In this document: piece after piece, positions 25,316 through 33,825 of the stretch
How the letters are laid out: each line of letters opens with the position of its first letter
Numbering within the stretch: the stretch's first letter is position 1
Source: Aliivibrio sp. S4MY1
GTDB lineage: Bacteria > Pseudomonadota > Gammaproteobacteria > Enterobacterales > Vibrionaceae
Assembly (NCBI RefSeq): GCF_028765545.1
Contig: NZ_JARACP010000005.1
Span: 124,001 to 188,000 of the forward strand
Length of the DNA stretch: 64,000 nt
Direction of reading: 5' to 3'
Made by a program: the position numbers and the translations under genes
The notes under the pieces: generated by a model
What the model saw: the letters and a program-made list of their open reading frames with translations, nothing else
Database searches by the model: none
Told to the model about the DNA's origin: nothing

Positions 25316-28033
25316 ATGAATATTGAGCAACTAATTACTGGCATTAAAGCCAAATTCGACAAATGTCGTCTCGTCTTTTGGCAAGATACCGATGGGGAGT
25401 TTACTGATGAACTCCCTTCTCTTCAGCTAGACACGTCATATGGCCCTGCCACTATCATTGAGATAGATGCACTTTCACACCTTGAAGTTAAACATCGCAT
25501 TGAGCTGAAAGAGCCAAATACGGCATTTTTACTTTATAGCCAACAAAAACCAAATGAGCCAATTCGCGATTGGTTGTATGACATTCGACTGTATGCTCAA
25601 GAGTTCTACGCTGACAATAGCTCAATGGTATTAAACGATATTGGTATGAACATGGAGTTTCGTCCTGTTATTACTAAATTTAAGGGCTTTTTTTCTAATA
25701 AGCAGCGTGTCGCTCGTCTAAAAAAAATCTTACCTAAATCCGCTTCTGAGCGTGAATTAGAGTTAGCTCTTATCGCAGCAACGTTAAAGCTGGACACACC
25801 TACCTTTACGAATATTTTACAAACTCTGTTCGCTCAACTGGCTAACGATTTTGATACTGATTCACTTTTAGATGAATTAGATAAATACAATTTAACGCAA
25901 TCATTTTGGTCAATCGCTTATGATGAGCTAGGCTACATCATTGAATCAGCTCAAGAAGAAAATCGCCAACCAACATTACAAGATCTTGCTGTTAAATTAT
26001 TATTTACTGAGTGTCATCAATCTCTTGTTAATAGTGGATGCTCATCTACGGATGCCGTTTTAGAGAGCTTTAGTTCTCACCTACTGCCTATGCTTACCAA
26101 TGAGCAAATTGAAGCGGGTTACAGTATTGACCGTATCGGAATAAACTCTGGTCGCCGTGCTCATGTCGTTAACTTTGTTGTTCAATTACGTGAAAGCCGT
26201 GTTTATCAAGACAGCTATAATCTAATTGCAAAACGCATTGAACATGATTTTGAAATTCGAAATAAACTTTATCTTATCTCGAAACCAGAAAAATTGATGT
26301 ATGTAGAAACCTTTGAAGTTGCGGATAAACAGTTATCACTTTTACTTGCTAAAAATATCAACACTCTTGAGCAAGAAGAAGTAAATACCATCGCTTCACA
26401 TCGTTTAACTACGCACTGGTGTCATGTTAAACCAATCTTTGTAGACACTAAATACGCCTGTGTTTATCAAGCGTTCAAAGCTGCCAAGCAATTCTATGCT
26501 TTAAAAGCAAAATACATTGATGGATTCGTGTTTGAATCGGCAAGAGCACTGTATCGCGCTTATGAAAGTGAATTGTTTATGTTTGATTCTGCTTATCGTG
26601 TGTTCTGTGAAAACGCCAATCAAGTCGCACACCACGGCTCTGATATTTTAAAGAACACACAACTTGTGGCAAGTATCGAAGATCTCTATGTTAACTGGTA
26701 TCTGCATGACCTTGCTATTGCTTGGGGTAATCACGTAGATAGCGAAAAACTATTAGATACGTGGAAATTTAATGGCATATTCAACCAATACAATTTCTAT
26801 AACAATGAAGTTGAGCGTATCTTCCAATCAAAACAAGTTAAGCGTGTTTTTGTGATCATCAGTGATGCCCTTCGCTATGAAGTTGCTCATGAGATTCATG
26901 AACAAATCAATAAGGAACAACGCTTTAAATCTACCATCACTTCTCAACTTGGGGTTGTTCCAAGTTATACCCAACTAGGAATGGCTTCTCTGCTTCCTCA
27001 TCAAGAGCTGACTGCGCATATTAGTAAAGACGTTACCTATAAAGTTGATGGATTAAGCTCTCATGGCCTGGAAAAACGTAACACAGTTCTTGAGAAATAC
27101 AGTGGTATCGCGGTGAAATCTTCTGATGTACTTAACTGGAGTAATGATGAAGGCCGTAAAGCCATTGCTGATGCACGAGTTGTGTATATTTACCACGACC
27201 AAATCGATGCTATTGGCGATAAAGCCGTAACAGAGAACCAAACGTTTGAAGCCTGCTCTGATGGCATTAAACAAATTAAATTATTGATTGAACGCATCAT
27301 TAATAAGTTAAATGGTAATCGTATTTTAGTCACGGCTGATCATGGCTTCTTATTTAAATCGAGCGATGTGGTTGAATCTGACAAAACTGCGCTTACCGTT
27401 AAGCCACATGGCACAGTAGAAGGGAAGAAACGTTACTTAATTGGACAACAACTTCCAAAAGACAGTTTCTATTGGACTGGAGATATGGCGGTAACGGCGA
27501 ACTTATCTTCTAATAGTGATCAAGCTGAATTTATGATCCCTCGTGGTTCTAACCGTTTCAATTTTGTTGGCGGTGCTAAATTCATCCACGGTGGCATTAT
27601 GCCGCAAGAGATTTGTGTTCCTGTTTTGCGCATTGAGCATTTAAAAACGGCGAAACAAAAAACAACAGCAAAACAAAAAGTGGGCGTGGTTCCTTTGAGC
27701 AACCCTCTCCGCTTAGTGACACTCACTGAAAAAATTGAATTCTTACAAACCAATGCTGTTGGTGATGAATTTAAAGAGCGTAATCTAACGATTTGGATTG
27801 AAGATCCTGATGGCACAGTTGTCTCTAATAAGGCTCAAGTATTGTTTGATTCTGAATCCAATAATTCTGATGACAGAAAACGTAGTGCTATTCTCTCTTT
27901 AAACGGCACTGGTTTTGATCGCACAACATCATACAAACTTGTTATGTTAGATACTGAACAAGGTGATCGCTTTAATAGTTACTCTGTAACCATTGATTTA
28001 GCGATTCAAGATGACTTTGACGACCTTTTTTAA
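25316..28033 (+). CDS. pglZ: BREX alkaline-phosphatase-superfamily protein PglZ
   Basis: A 905-residue protein with a central/C-terminal PglZ domain. It shows VFVIISDALRYEVAHEI (about 510-526) with the metal-binding Asp, and ILVTADHGFLFK (about 669-680) with the second metal-site Asp-His pair. A further H occurs in FIHGGIMPQE. The N-terminal 480 residues are a helical scaffold. PglZ is the signature protein of all BREX systems, related to metal-dependent phosphodiesterases. It is essential for phage exclusion and host methylation, probably through interaction with PglX. It follows a 372-base divergent intergenic region and is 13 bases ahead of brxL, so the two form one transcript. Confidence 0.94.
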   Translation: MNIEQLITGIKAKFDKCRLVFWQDTDGEFTDELPSLQLDTSYGPATIIEIDALSHLEVKHRIELKEPNTAFLLYSQQKPNEPIRDWLYDIRLYAQEFYADNSSMVLNDIGMNMEFRPVITKFKGFFSNKQRVARLKKILPKSASERELELALIAATLKLDTPTFTNILQTLFAQLANDFDTDSLLDELDKYNLTQSFWSIAYDELGYIIESAQEENRQPTLQDLAVKLLFTECHQSLVNSGCSSTDAVLESFSSHLLPMLTNEQIEAGYSIDRIGINSGRRAHVVNFVVQLRESRVYQDSYNLIAKRIEHDFEIRNKLYLISKPEKLMYVETFEVADKQLSLLLAKNINTLEQEEVNTIASHRLTTHWCHVKPIFVDTKYACVYQAFKAAKQFYALKAKYIDGFVFESARALYRAYESELFMFDSAYRVFCENANQVAHHGSDILKNTQLVASIEDLYVNWYLHDLAIAWGNHVDSEKLLDTWKFNGIFNQYNFYNNEVERIFQSKQVKRVFVIISDALRYEVAHEIHEQINKEQRFKSTITSQLGVVPSYTQLGMASLLPHQELTAHISKDVTYKVDGLSSHGLEKRNTVLEKYSGIAVKSSDVLNWSNDEGRKAIADARVVYIYHDQIDAIGDKAVTENQTFEACSDGIKQIKLLIERIINKLNGNRILVTADHGFLFKSSDVVESDKTALTVKPHGTVEGKKRYLIGQQLPKDSFYWTGDMAVTANLSSNSDQAEFMIPRGSNRFNFVGGAKFIHGGIMPQEICVPVLRIEHLKTAKQKTTAKQKVGVVPLSNPLRLVTLTEKIEFLQTNAVGDEFKERNLTIWIEDPDGTVVSNKAQVLFDSESNNSDDRKRSAILSLNGTGFDRTTSYKLVMLDTEQGDRFNSYSVTIDLAIQDDFDDLF

Positions 28034-28046
28034 TGGATAATAATGA

Positions 28047-30113
28047 ATGATTAACGATAATATTGCTCAAGAAATTAAAGAAGCAAAAGACATTGACCTC
28101 GATGATCTAATGACTTCTGAATTTAAAGGTCGCGTTGTTCGTAAAGACTTAACTAAGCAACTAAAAGAAGGCGCTAACGTGCCTGTATACGTGCTTGAGT
28201 ATCTACTTGGTATGTATTGCTCTGCAACGGATAATGACCTTATCGAAGCAGGTATGGTGCGTGTTAAGAAGATATTAACGGATAACTACGTTCGTCCTGA
28301 TGAAGCTGAAAAAGTAAAATCAATGATCCGTGAACGTGGTACACATAAAGTCATTGATAAGATTTCGGTAAAACTGAATCAGAAGAAAGATGTTTATGAA
28401 GCAAGTTTATCGAACCTCGGCATTAAAGATGCCGTTATTCCTGCAAGCATCATTAAAGATAATGAGAAGTTATTAACGGGCGGTATCTGGTGTATTGTTA
28501 CACTAAGCTATTTCTTTGAAGAGGGACAAAAAACATCCCCTTTCTCTGTTCTTAGTTTAAAAGCAATACAAATGCCGTCTATGAATATGGATGAGGTGTT
28601 TAACGCCCGCCGTAATTTCTCAATGGATCAATGGTTAGATTTGTTGCTGCGTTCAATTGGTATGGAGCCTGCAAATTTAGAGCAACGTGCTAAATGGCAT
28701 ATTTTGGCTCGTATGATCCCATTTGTTGAGAATAATTATAACGTGTGTGAGCTTGGCCCTCGTGGTACGGGTAAATCTCACGTCTACAAAGAGTGTTCAC
28801 CAAACTCTCTGCTGGTATCTGGTGGTCAAACAACGGTGGCTAACCTGTTCTACAATATGTCTTCACGCCAAGTTGGTTTAGTAGGCATGTGGGATGTTGT
28901 TGCCTTTGATGAAGTTGCTGGCATTCGATTTAAAGATAAGGATGGCGTGCAGATCATGAAGGACTACATGGCTTCAGGCTCATTTAGTCGTGGTCGTGAT
29001 TCGATTGAAGCAAAAGCCTCTATGGTGTTTGTGGGTAACATTGACCAAAGTGTAGAGACTCTAGTTAAAACCAGTCACCTACTCGCTCCTTTCCCTCAAG
29101 AAATGATTGATGCCGCTTTCTTTGACCGTTTTCATGCTTATATCCCTGGTTGGGAAATCCCGAAAATGCGCCCTGAATTTTTCACAAATCGCTTTGGTCT
29201 AATTACGGATTACCTAGCAGAGTACATGCGTGAAATGCGCAAACATGCGTTTGCAGATGCGATTGATAAGTTCTTCAAGCTAGGTAATAACTTAAACCAA
29301 CGTGATGTTATTGGGGTTCGTAGAACAACGTCAGGCTTATTAAAGTTACTTGTCCCTCATGGTGAGTACACCAAGGAAGACGTGCGTGTTTGTTTAACTT
29401 ACGCCTTGGAAGTGCGTCGTCGAGTAAAAGAACAACTTAAGAAAATCGGTGGTATGGAGTTTTTCGATGTGAATTTCTCTTACATTGATAATGATTCACT
29501 TGAAGAGTTTTTTGTGAATGTTCCTGAGCAAGGTGGTTCACAAATCATTGCTCCAGGGACACCAAATCCTGGGGTAATTCACTTTGTTAGTCCAGGGAAA
29601 GCTGGAAAGCTTGGTGTATTCCGTATTGAAACCCAAAAAACAGCGGGTAATGGCAAGCTCTCGACCTCGGGATTAGGCTCTGATACGGAAGCAAAAGAGC
29701 AAGTAAAAGTTGGTTTTGAATATTTTAAAGGAAACCTTTCACGAATTGCTGCCAACAATCAATTCTCTGATCATGAGTTCCATCTGCATTTTGTTGATTT
29801 ACAAATGTCAGGAAACTCTCATAGCTCTAGCCTTGCTGCATTAATTGCTAGCTGCTCTACTCTGCTTGCTAAACCAATGCAAGAGTCTATGGTGGTTTTA
29901 GGCTCGATTACTTTGGGTGGCGTTATCAACCCTGTTCAAGACCTTGCTGGCTCTATGCAGGTTGCTCTTGAAGCTGGTGCAACGAAGATTTTAATCCCAA
30001 TGGCATCAGCAATGGATATCCCGACAGTTCCTGCGGAGACATTCACGAAGTTCCAAGTAAGTTTCTACAGTGACCCTGTCGATGCGGTTTATAAGGCGCT
30101 TGGGGTTCATTAA
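28047..30113 (+). CDS. brxL: BREX Lon-like AAA+ protein BrxL
   Basis: A 688-residue protein of full family length. Walker A is LGPRGTGKSH (about 236-245) and Walker B VVAFDEVAG (about 288-296) in the AAA+ module. The C-terminus (about 520-688) is a Lon-protease-like domain with GVINPVQDLAGSMQVALEAGA and KILIPMASAMDIPTVP. The position usually held by the Lon catalytic Lys appears to be Gln/Asp here, and the Ser block is an unusual SHSSSLAAL. The domain may therefore not be proteolytic. BrxL is the hallmark of type I BREX. It forms hexameric rings on DNA resembling MCM helicases and is needed for phage exclusion rather than for methylation. It ends the pglZ-brxL operon just before a terminator. 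Confidence 0.94.
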   Translation: MINDNIAQEIKEAKDIDLDDLMTSEFKGRVVRKDLTKQLKEGANVPVYVLEYLLGMYCSATDNDLIEAGMVRVKKILTDNYVRPDEAEKVKSMIRERGTHKVIDKISVKLNQKKDVYEASLSNLGIKDAVIPASIIKDNEKLLTGGIWCIVTLSYFFEEGQKTSPFSVLSLKAIQMPSMNMDEVFNARRNFSMDQWLDLLLRSIGMEPANLEQRAKWHILARMIPFVENNYNVCELGPRGTGKSHVYKECSPNSLLVSGGQTTVANLFYNMSSRQVGLVGMWDVVAFDEVAGIRFKDKDGVQIMKDYMASGSFSRGRDSIEAKASMVFVGNIDQSVETLVKTSHLLAPFPQEMIDAAFFDRFHAYIPGWEIPKMRPEFFTNRFGLITDYLAEYMREMRKHAFADAIDKFFKLGNNLNQRDVIGVRRTTSGLLKLLVPHGEYTKEDVRVCLTYALEVRRRVKEQLKKIGGMEFFDVNFSYIDNDSLEEFFVNVPEQGGSQIIAPGTPNPGVIHFVSPGKAGKLGVFRIETQKTAGNGKLSTSGLGSDTEAKEQVKVGFEYFKGNLSRIAANNQFSDHEFHLHFVDLQMSGNSHSSSLAALIASCSTLLAKPMQESMVVLGSITLGGVINPVQDLAGSMQVALEAGATKILIPMASAMDIPTVPAETFTKFQVSFYSDPVDAVYKALGVH

Positions 30114-30135
30114 TAGCTTCAAATTGATAACATCA

Positions 30136-30164
30136 AAGCGGCAACGAATAGACGCCGCTTTTTT
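30136..30164 (+). terminator. intrinsic terminator after brxL
   Basis: Stem AAGCGGC / GCCGCTT (30136-30142 / 30154-30160) with an 11-base loop, followed by a T-run. It closes the BREX locus. Confidence 0.85.
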
Positions 30165-30281
30165 CTAATTATATTTAACATACTTTCTAATCTATGACTT
30201 AAAGTTTTCACTCATAGATATTGATTTTACTTATACACCAACCTCTTCTTTTATCCTGTCAGATAAGGCTATCGGCAGCTT

Positions 30282-30644
30282 TTAGTAATCAAACGATTCG
30301 TAATCATCTTCTGCCCAGCGACTACTGTGTCGACTTTCCATATTATTGTACATATGCAATGCAAAATTCCAATCGTTCCACATAAAATGAAAACCATTAA
30401 CATGACTGCACTTCTCTACATAATCGTCGTAACTTTCTTCATTTTCAAAAATCTTAAAGCGATTTATCATAGACGTGTCACTTTCTTGTGAATCTATTGC
30501 AGCTAGAACAACCGAATCTCCTTCGCTCTCATTATAACGAGTCAAATAGATGTCATTACCTACACCAATCCCCGCCACACTTTGACATTCATCCTCAAGT
30601 ATTAAGCCTGTTTTATTTTCTAAATAATATTTAAGTCTAGCCAT
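30282..30644 (-). CDS. hypothetical acidic protein
   Basis: A 120-residue protein starting MARLKYYLEN. The preferred ATG (30644) has a GGTGATAAT stretch upstream; the frame also contains an ATG 4 codons earlier. It is rich in Asp/Glu, Tyr and Trp, with no membrane segment or signal. Acidic small proteins near defence loci sometimes act as DNA mimics, but composition alone does not support that call. It converges on the brxL terminator and is separated from the next gene by 600 non-coding bases. Confidence 0.45.
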   Translation of the reverse strand: MARLKYYLENKTGLILEDECQSVAGIGVGNDIYLTRYNESEGDSVVLAAIDSQESDTSMINRFKIFENEESYDDYVEKCSHVNGFHFMWNDWNFALHMYNNMESRHSSRWAEDDYESFDY

Positions 30645-30656
30645 AATTATCACCAT

Positions 30657-31264
30657 TTTAGTTATTTATATTAGTTTTATTAGCACGAGTACGACTGTTA
30701 GAACCATGTTCTTCTGGCGATAAACTATGATAGAAAAACCATAACGTCAAACTATAAATACATGTAAAACAACAACATAAAATTGACCTTTATCTAATGG
30801 CAAGATATAATAAGGACAATTAACACATCAAATTCCCACTTATTTATCAACCAAGTTCAATTATTCATTTTGTATAAAGTAAGACTTTTAATACGCCAAA
30901 AAACAATTTATTCTATTTTATGTTTTGAGATCTTCATCACAAATGATAATGAGGTAAACTGCGTGGTTTCCACATAAAAGAAGAGATTATCTTGTAGATA
31001 AGAAGCAATAGATCGGACAGGATATTTTATTTAAAAATCGACTGTTCATTAACTTTGTTCGATTTATAGATTTGATGGATAACGAGTCAATGTAATGTTT
31101 GTAAGTAACTTAGATCTTAGTTGGGAAGCTTTCTTTTGATCTAACTTAATGAATAGTAAAGTGCCTAAAATGAATATTTACAGTAACTAGTTAAGGTATG
31201 AAATATAAAAAACAACGGTAAAAAATGGCTAACCCAATAGCCTAAATCCCACCAAGAATTTTTG
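30657..31264. other. AT-rich intergenic stretch without recognised gene
   Basis: About 600 bases between two minus-strand genes. No coding frame with a sensible start was found on either strand. The only structure noted is an inverted repeat TTAGATC / GATCTAA (31110-31116 / 31138-31144). Upstream of it lies extended AT-rich DNA with no clear terminator. Confidence 0.4.
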
Positions 31265-31495
31265 CTATTCAAAAAACTCATTAACATTAACATCAAGCAC
31301 AATAGAAAGATCACGCAAAGTTTCATCTGTAACTCGTATCATACCTGTTTCAATTTTTGCCAACTTACTACGAGTGAGATCTATACCTTGTAATGAGGCA
31401 ATACGATCAACATCCTGCTGTGATAATTCTTTTGATAGCCTGATACTTTTTATTCTAGAACCAGTAATGTTTTTACGAACCGTGATCTCTATCAT
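31265..31495 (-). CDS. Xre-family helix-turn-helix regulator
   Basis: A 76-residue single-domain regulator. The HTH covers ITGSRIKSIRLSKELSQQDV through GIDLTRSKLAKIETG (about 10-50), followed by the short helix pair VTDETLRDLSIVLDVNVNEFFE typical of HTH_3. The start chosen is MIEITVRKN (31495), with AGGAG 12 bases upstream; a longer frame reaches 31561 but would run into the operator. It is divergent from a lipoprotein gene across a perfect palindrome and probably represses both directions. Confidence 0.8.
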   Translation of the reverse strand: MIEITVRKNITGSRIKSIRLSKELSQQDVDRIASLQGIDLTRSKLAKIETGMIRVTDETLRDLSIVLDVNVNEFFE

Positions 31496-31551
31496 ACTTA
31501 TGATTGCTCCTATTTGTGTGCAATCACTATCGCAGATATTATCGCCCCGAA

Positions 31552-31571
31552 TTGCACCCATACGGGTGCAA
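31552..31571. promoter_or_regulatory. palindromic operator for the adjacent Xre regulator
   Basis: TTGCACCC and GGGTGCAA form a perfect 8-bp inverted repeat around ATAC. It lies 57 bases before the regulator start and 30 bases before the lipoprotein start. A related half-site (TGTGTGCAATCAC) occurs at about 31515-31527. The position and symmetry suit a dimeric HTH repressor controlling a divergent promoter pair. Confidence 0.7.
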
Positions 31572-31601
31572 AGGTATTTATAAAAAAGGGTTTATCGAGC
31601 A

Positions 31602-31934
31602 ATGAAGCATACGAAATATACTTTATTTCTATTAATGACAGGCATTCTATCTGGCTGTAGCGTTATTGATAATAATACTCGGGATAATACAAGTATTCAG
31701 AGAAAGGCTGCATTTGCATTAGGAACAAGCGCAGATAAGATTCGAATTGAAAATCGAACAGCAGATTTAATGAAAGTTGAGTTTGATGCAATATACAAAG
31801 GTCGTCGCTTCCAGTGTTATTACACGGGTGGTGTATTGGTTACAAGTGATGCTATTTGTTCTGCAACAGATGGAAAAAGAACTCCCTCTAGTGCTAATTG
31901 TAATGCGCTATTAAAAGCAGCGGGTAAATGCTGA
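31602..31934 (+). CDS. small lipoprotein
   Basis: A 110-residue precursor with a lipoprotein signal: a basic start, a hydrophobic stretch LFLLMTGI and the lipobox LSGC (Cys19). The mature part has paired cysteines in the C-terminal half (RFQCYY, AICSA, ANCNA, GKC), suggesting two disulfides in a secreted or periplasm-facing domain. I do not recognise the family. It overlaps the next gene by 7 bases and sits downstream of the Xre operator, so expression is probably repressor-controlled. Confidence 0.65.
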   Translation: MKHTKYTLFLLMTGILSGCSVIDNNTRDNTSIQRKAAFALGTSADKIRIENRTADLMKVEFDAIYKGRRFQCYYTGGVLVTSDAICSATDGKRTPSSANCNALLKAAGKC

Positions 31935-32407
31935 TCATGGCTGTAAAAGTATACAAAGGAAGAATTGATATGTTGGGTCAAAAAAAATTTGATCAAACAT
32001 CTAGTAAATATGCCTATATCAAACTTATCGATGAGAATAATGAATATATCATGTTAAAGAATGTATTGGCATATAACACATGTGATTCGTTTCTCTTAGT
32101 GGGTGAGAATGTAGAGCTATACCTAAAAAAATTCTACGATTCTTATATTCTACTAGCGCTCGTAGTTAATAGTAGAAAAATTATAGACTTTTCGGAAGTA
32201 TCATTTATCAATAGAGAGTCTACTTCCTGCCTTAAAGTTGCCTTATTCGGAATGATTATAGCTTTACCCCTCTCTCTTTTAATAATAGGCTTCCCAATTT
32301 TAATCCAAAACATCTTTTTCTTTATAAAGCATTATCGTAGAAAAAAAGAATACAATTTGAAAAAAATTCAAGATTCTCTATCTTCGTACGGCTTTAATGT
32401 AAGTTAA
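31928..32407 (+). CDS. hypothetical protein with C-terminal membrane helix
   Basis: A 159-residue protein. The soluble N-terminus (about 1-95) is beta-rich and resembles a small OB- or SH3-like sheet (KVYKGRIDMLGQ, YAYIKLIDENNEYIMLKNV). It is followed by one or two membrane spans at about 103-133 and a strongly basic tail (KHYRRKKEYNLKK). No family is recognised. It overlaps the lipoprotein gene, so the two probably form a translationally coupled envelope pair. An intrinsic terminator follows. Confidence 0.55.
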   Translation: MLIMAVKVYKGRIDMLGQKKFDQTSSKYAYIKLIDENNEYIMLKNVLAYNTCDSFLLVGENVELYLKKFYDSYILLALVVNSRKIIDFSEVSFINRESTSCLKVALFGMIIALPLSLLIIGFPILIQNIFFFIKHYRRKKEYNLKKIQDSLSSYGFNVS

Positions 32408-32415
32408 CGCTACCA

Positions 32416-32447
32416 AAAAGGAACCGCTTAAACGAGGTTCCTTTTCT
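32416..32447 (+). terminator. intrinsic terminator
   Basis: AAAAGGAACC / GGTTCCTTTT (32416-32425 / 32436-32445), 10-bp stem with a T-rich end. It closes the lipoprotein operon. Confidence 0.8.
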
Positions 32448-32586
32448 ATATAAGCTACTATTTTTCAAAGAAGTTTTCTATAATTAAGTACTAATGGGAA
32501 AGTTAGCAACATTTAAGTCGTTGATATAAGGTAAAATGATAGGACTTAAATTCCCGATAACTTCTTTGTATTATCATAAATTGCGC

Positions 32587-32600
32587 GTGCTGATCAGCAC
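32587..32600. repeat. 14-bp palindrome at the 3' end of a minus-strand gene
   Basis: GTGCTGATCAGCAC is a perfect palindrome 20 bases beyond the stop of the following minus-strand gene. It can form a hairpin but lacks a T-run, so it may be a weak or Rho-assisted end, or a protein-binding site. Confidence 0.45.
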
Positions 32601-32620
32601 ACGCATAGCATCACTGTATT

Positions 32621-33364
32621 TTAGATACCATCTAATCTATTCATATAAGAATCAATCAAACTTTTATTATTTGATATGGACTTCTTATTTGCTCCTACAC
32701 CAAACCCATCTAGATCAGAACGATAAGGTAAAAAGCGCTTAGCGTTATCTATAGATCCGATTACATATGCTGTAACAAATTTATTACTGATTTCTTTTTT
32801 CTTAGCTTCATTATAAAAAAGCATATTTTGAAATAATTCCGATGGCATCTTATATGCGGTTAAAGCTTGTTCGATCCGATACATAGCTTGCCATAAATCT
32901 TGTGCCTCTAATGCAGTTAAACATTTACTCACAGAAAGTTTTTCAACAATATCTGCAACAACATGAATACTTAATGCCATTTTTGAAATGTTTTTTCTGA
33001 TCCCTGCTCGTTCAATTACCACTTGAGAGCGACTTTGTTCTACATTGCAATCAATAATTAGCTCGTTATATTTTTTATGTTGCTGGCATAATTTATTAAA
33101 AATTTCTGGTGTAATCTTGTATTTACCATTTTTTAAATCTGCACTCCCATACATTTCAATGAAATTACTGATAGTTTCAGGCATGTTATCTTTGATTTTA
33201 ACTTTAGCTATAATAACGTATTTCTTTAAATTCTTATCATTATACTTAAGTTGTAACTGCATTCCCTTTGGATGCTTATAAATATTATAACCAGCAAGGC
33301 CAAAATTTGATTTTGATATGTCTTGATTGTATTTTGATGTGAGAATTTCAGCGACACTAGCCAT
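32621..33364 (-). CDS. hypothetical protein
   Basis: A 247-residue soluble protein with no family I recognise. The N-terminal half is mixed (KKYVIIAKVKIKDNMPETISNFIEMYG), the C-terminal half mainly helical, ending in a basic Ser/Asn-rich segment. The start has an AGGTTATTT sequence upstream. It lies between the lipoprotein operon (convergent) and a remnant-bearing intergenic region ahead of the mobilization genes. It probably belongs to the island, but its role is unknown. Confidence 0.45.
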   Translation of the reverse strand: MASVAEILTSKYNQDISKSNFGLAGYNIYKHPKGMQLQLKYNDKNLKKYVIIAKVKIKDNMPETISNFIEMYGSADLKNGKYKITPEIFNKLCQQHKKYNELIIDCNVEQSRSQVVIERAGIRKNISKMALSIHVVADIVEKLSVSKCLTALEAQDLWQAMYRIEQALTAYKMPSELFQNMLFYNEAKKKEISNKFVTAYVIGSIDNAKRFLPYRSDLDGFGVGANKKSISNNKSLIDSYMNRLDGI

Positions 33365-33576
33365 AAATAACCTTTTTCTATTTTTAATTTATATTAACCA
33401 TTTTAAATACCAAATTCAATTAATATAACTACCAAAAATTAACGTAACTACCTTATTAGTTATCTAGTCAAGTTAAATACATATATTTCACAAGTGCTTT
33501 CATTACAATAAATAGTAATTACTTAAATTATATTAATAATGGATAATATAATTTAAGAAGATTATTTCCCGAATAT

Positions 33577-33675
33577 TCAAACTTCAGCGATGTCTGAATA
33601 GTTACCTAAGTGAGCGAGGATATATTCACGAATATCAAACCATCCTTTAGCTCCCGAAATTACCGCACATAAGGA
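33577..33675 (-). pseudogene. remnant of an ISAs1-family transposase N-terminus
   Basis: The minus strand encodes about 30 residues without a start codon. They include LCAVISGAKGWFDIREY and HLGNYSDIAEV before a TGA. This matches the N-terminal DDE_Tnp_1-associated segment of ISAs1/H-repeat transposases (pattern L-x-A-V-x-x-G-A-x-G-W-x-x-I). A stop interrupts the frame directly upstream. No terminal repeats were recognised. The rest of 33365-33825 holds no other gene that I can see. Confidence 0.65.
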
Positions 33676-33825
33676 ATATTAAATACAAAGGAACGGTATA
33701 ACTCTCTTTTGAAGCCTCTATTACGCCCAAAATGTGTATACATAAAAGCGTCGCAAGCTAACGATTATTAGCCTAACACTTGCTAGACTAAATAATCTCA
33801 AAGCATTTGATAAGTTCATTTATTA

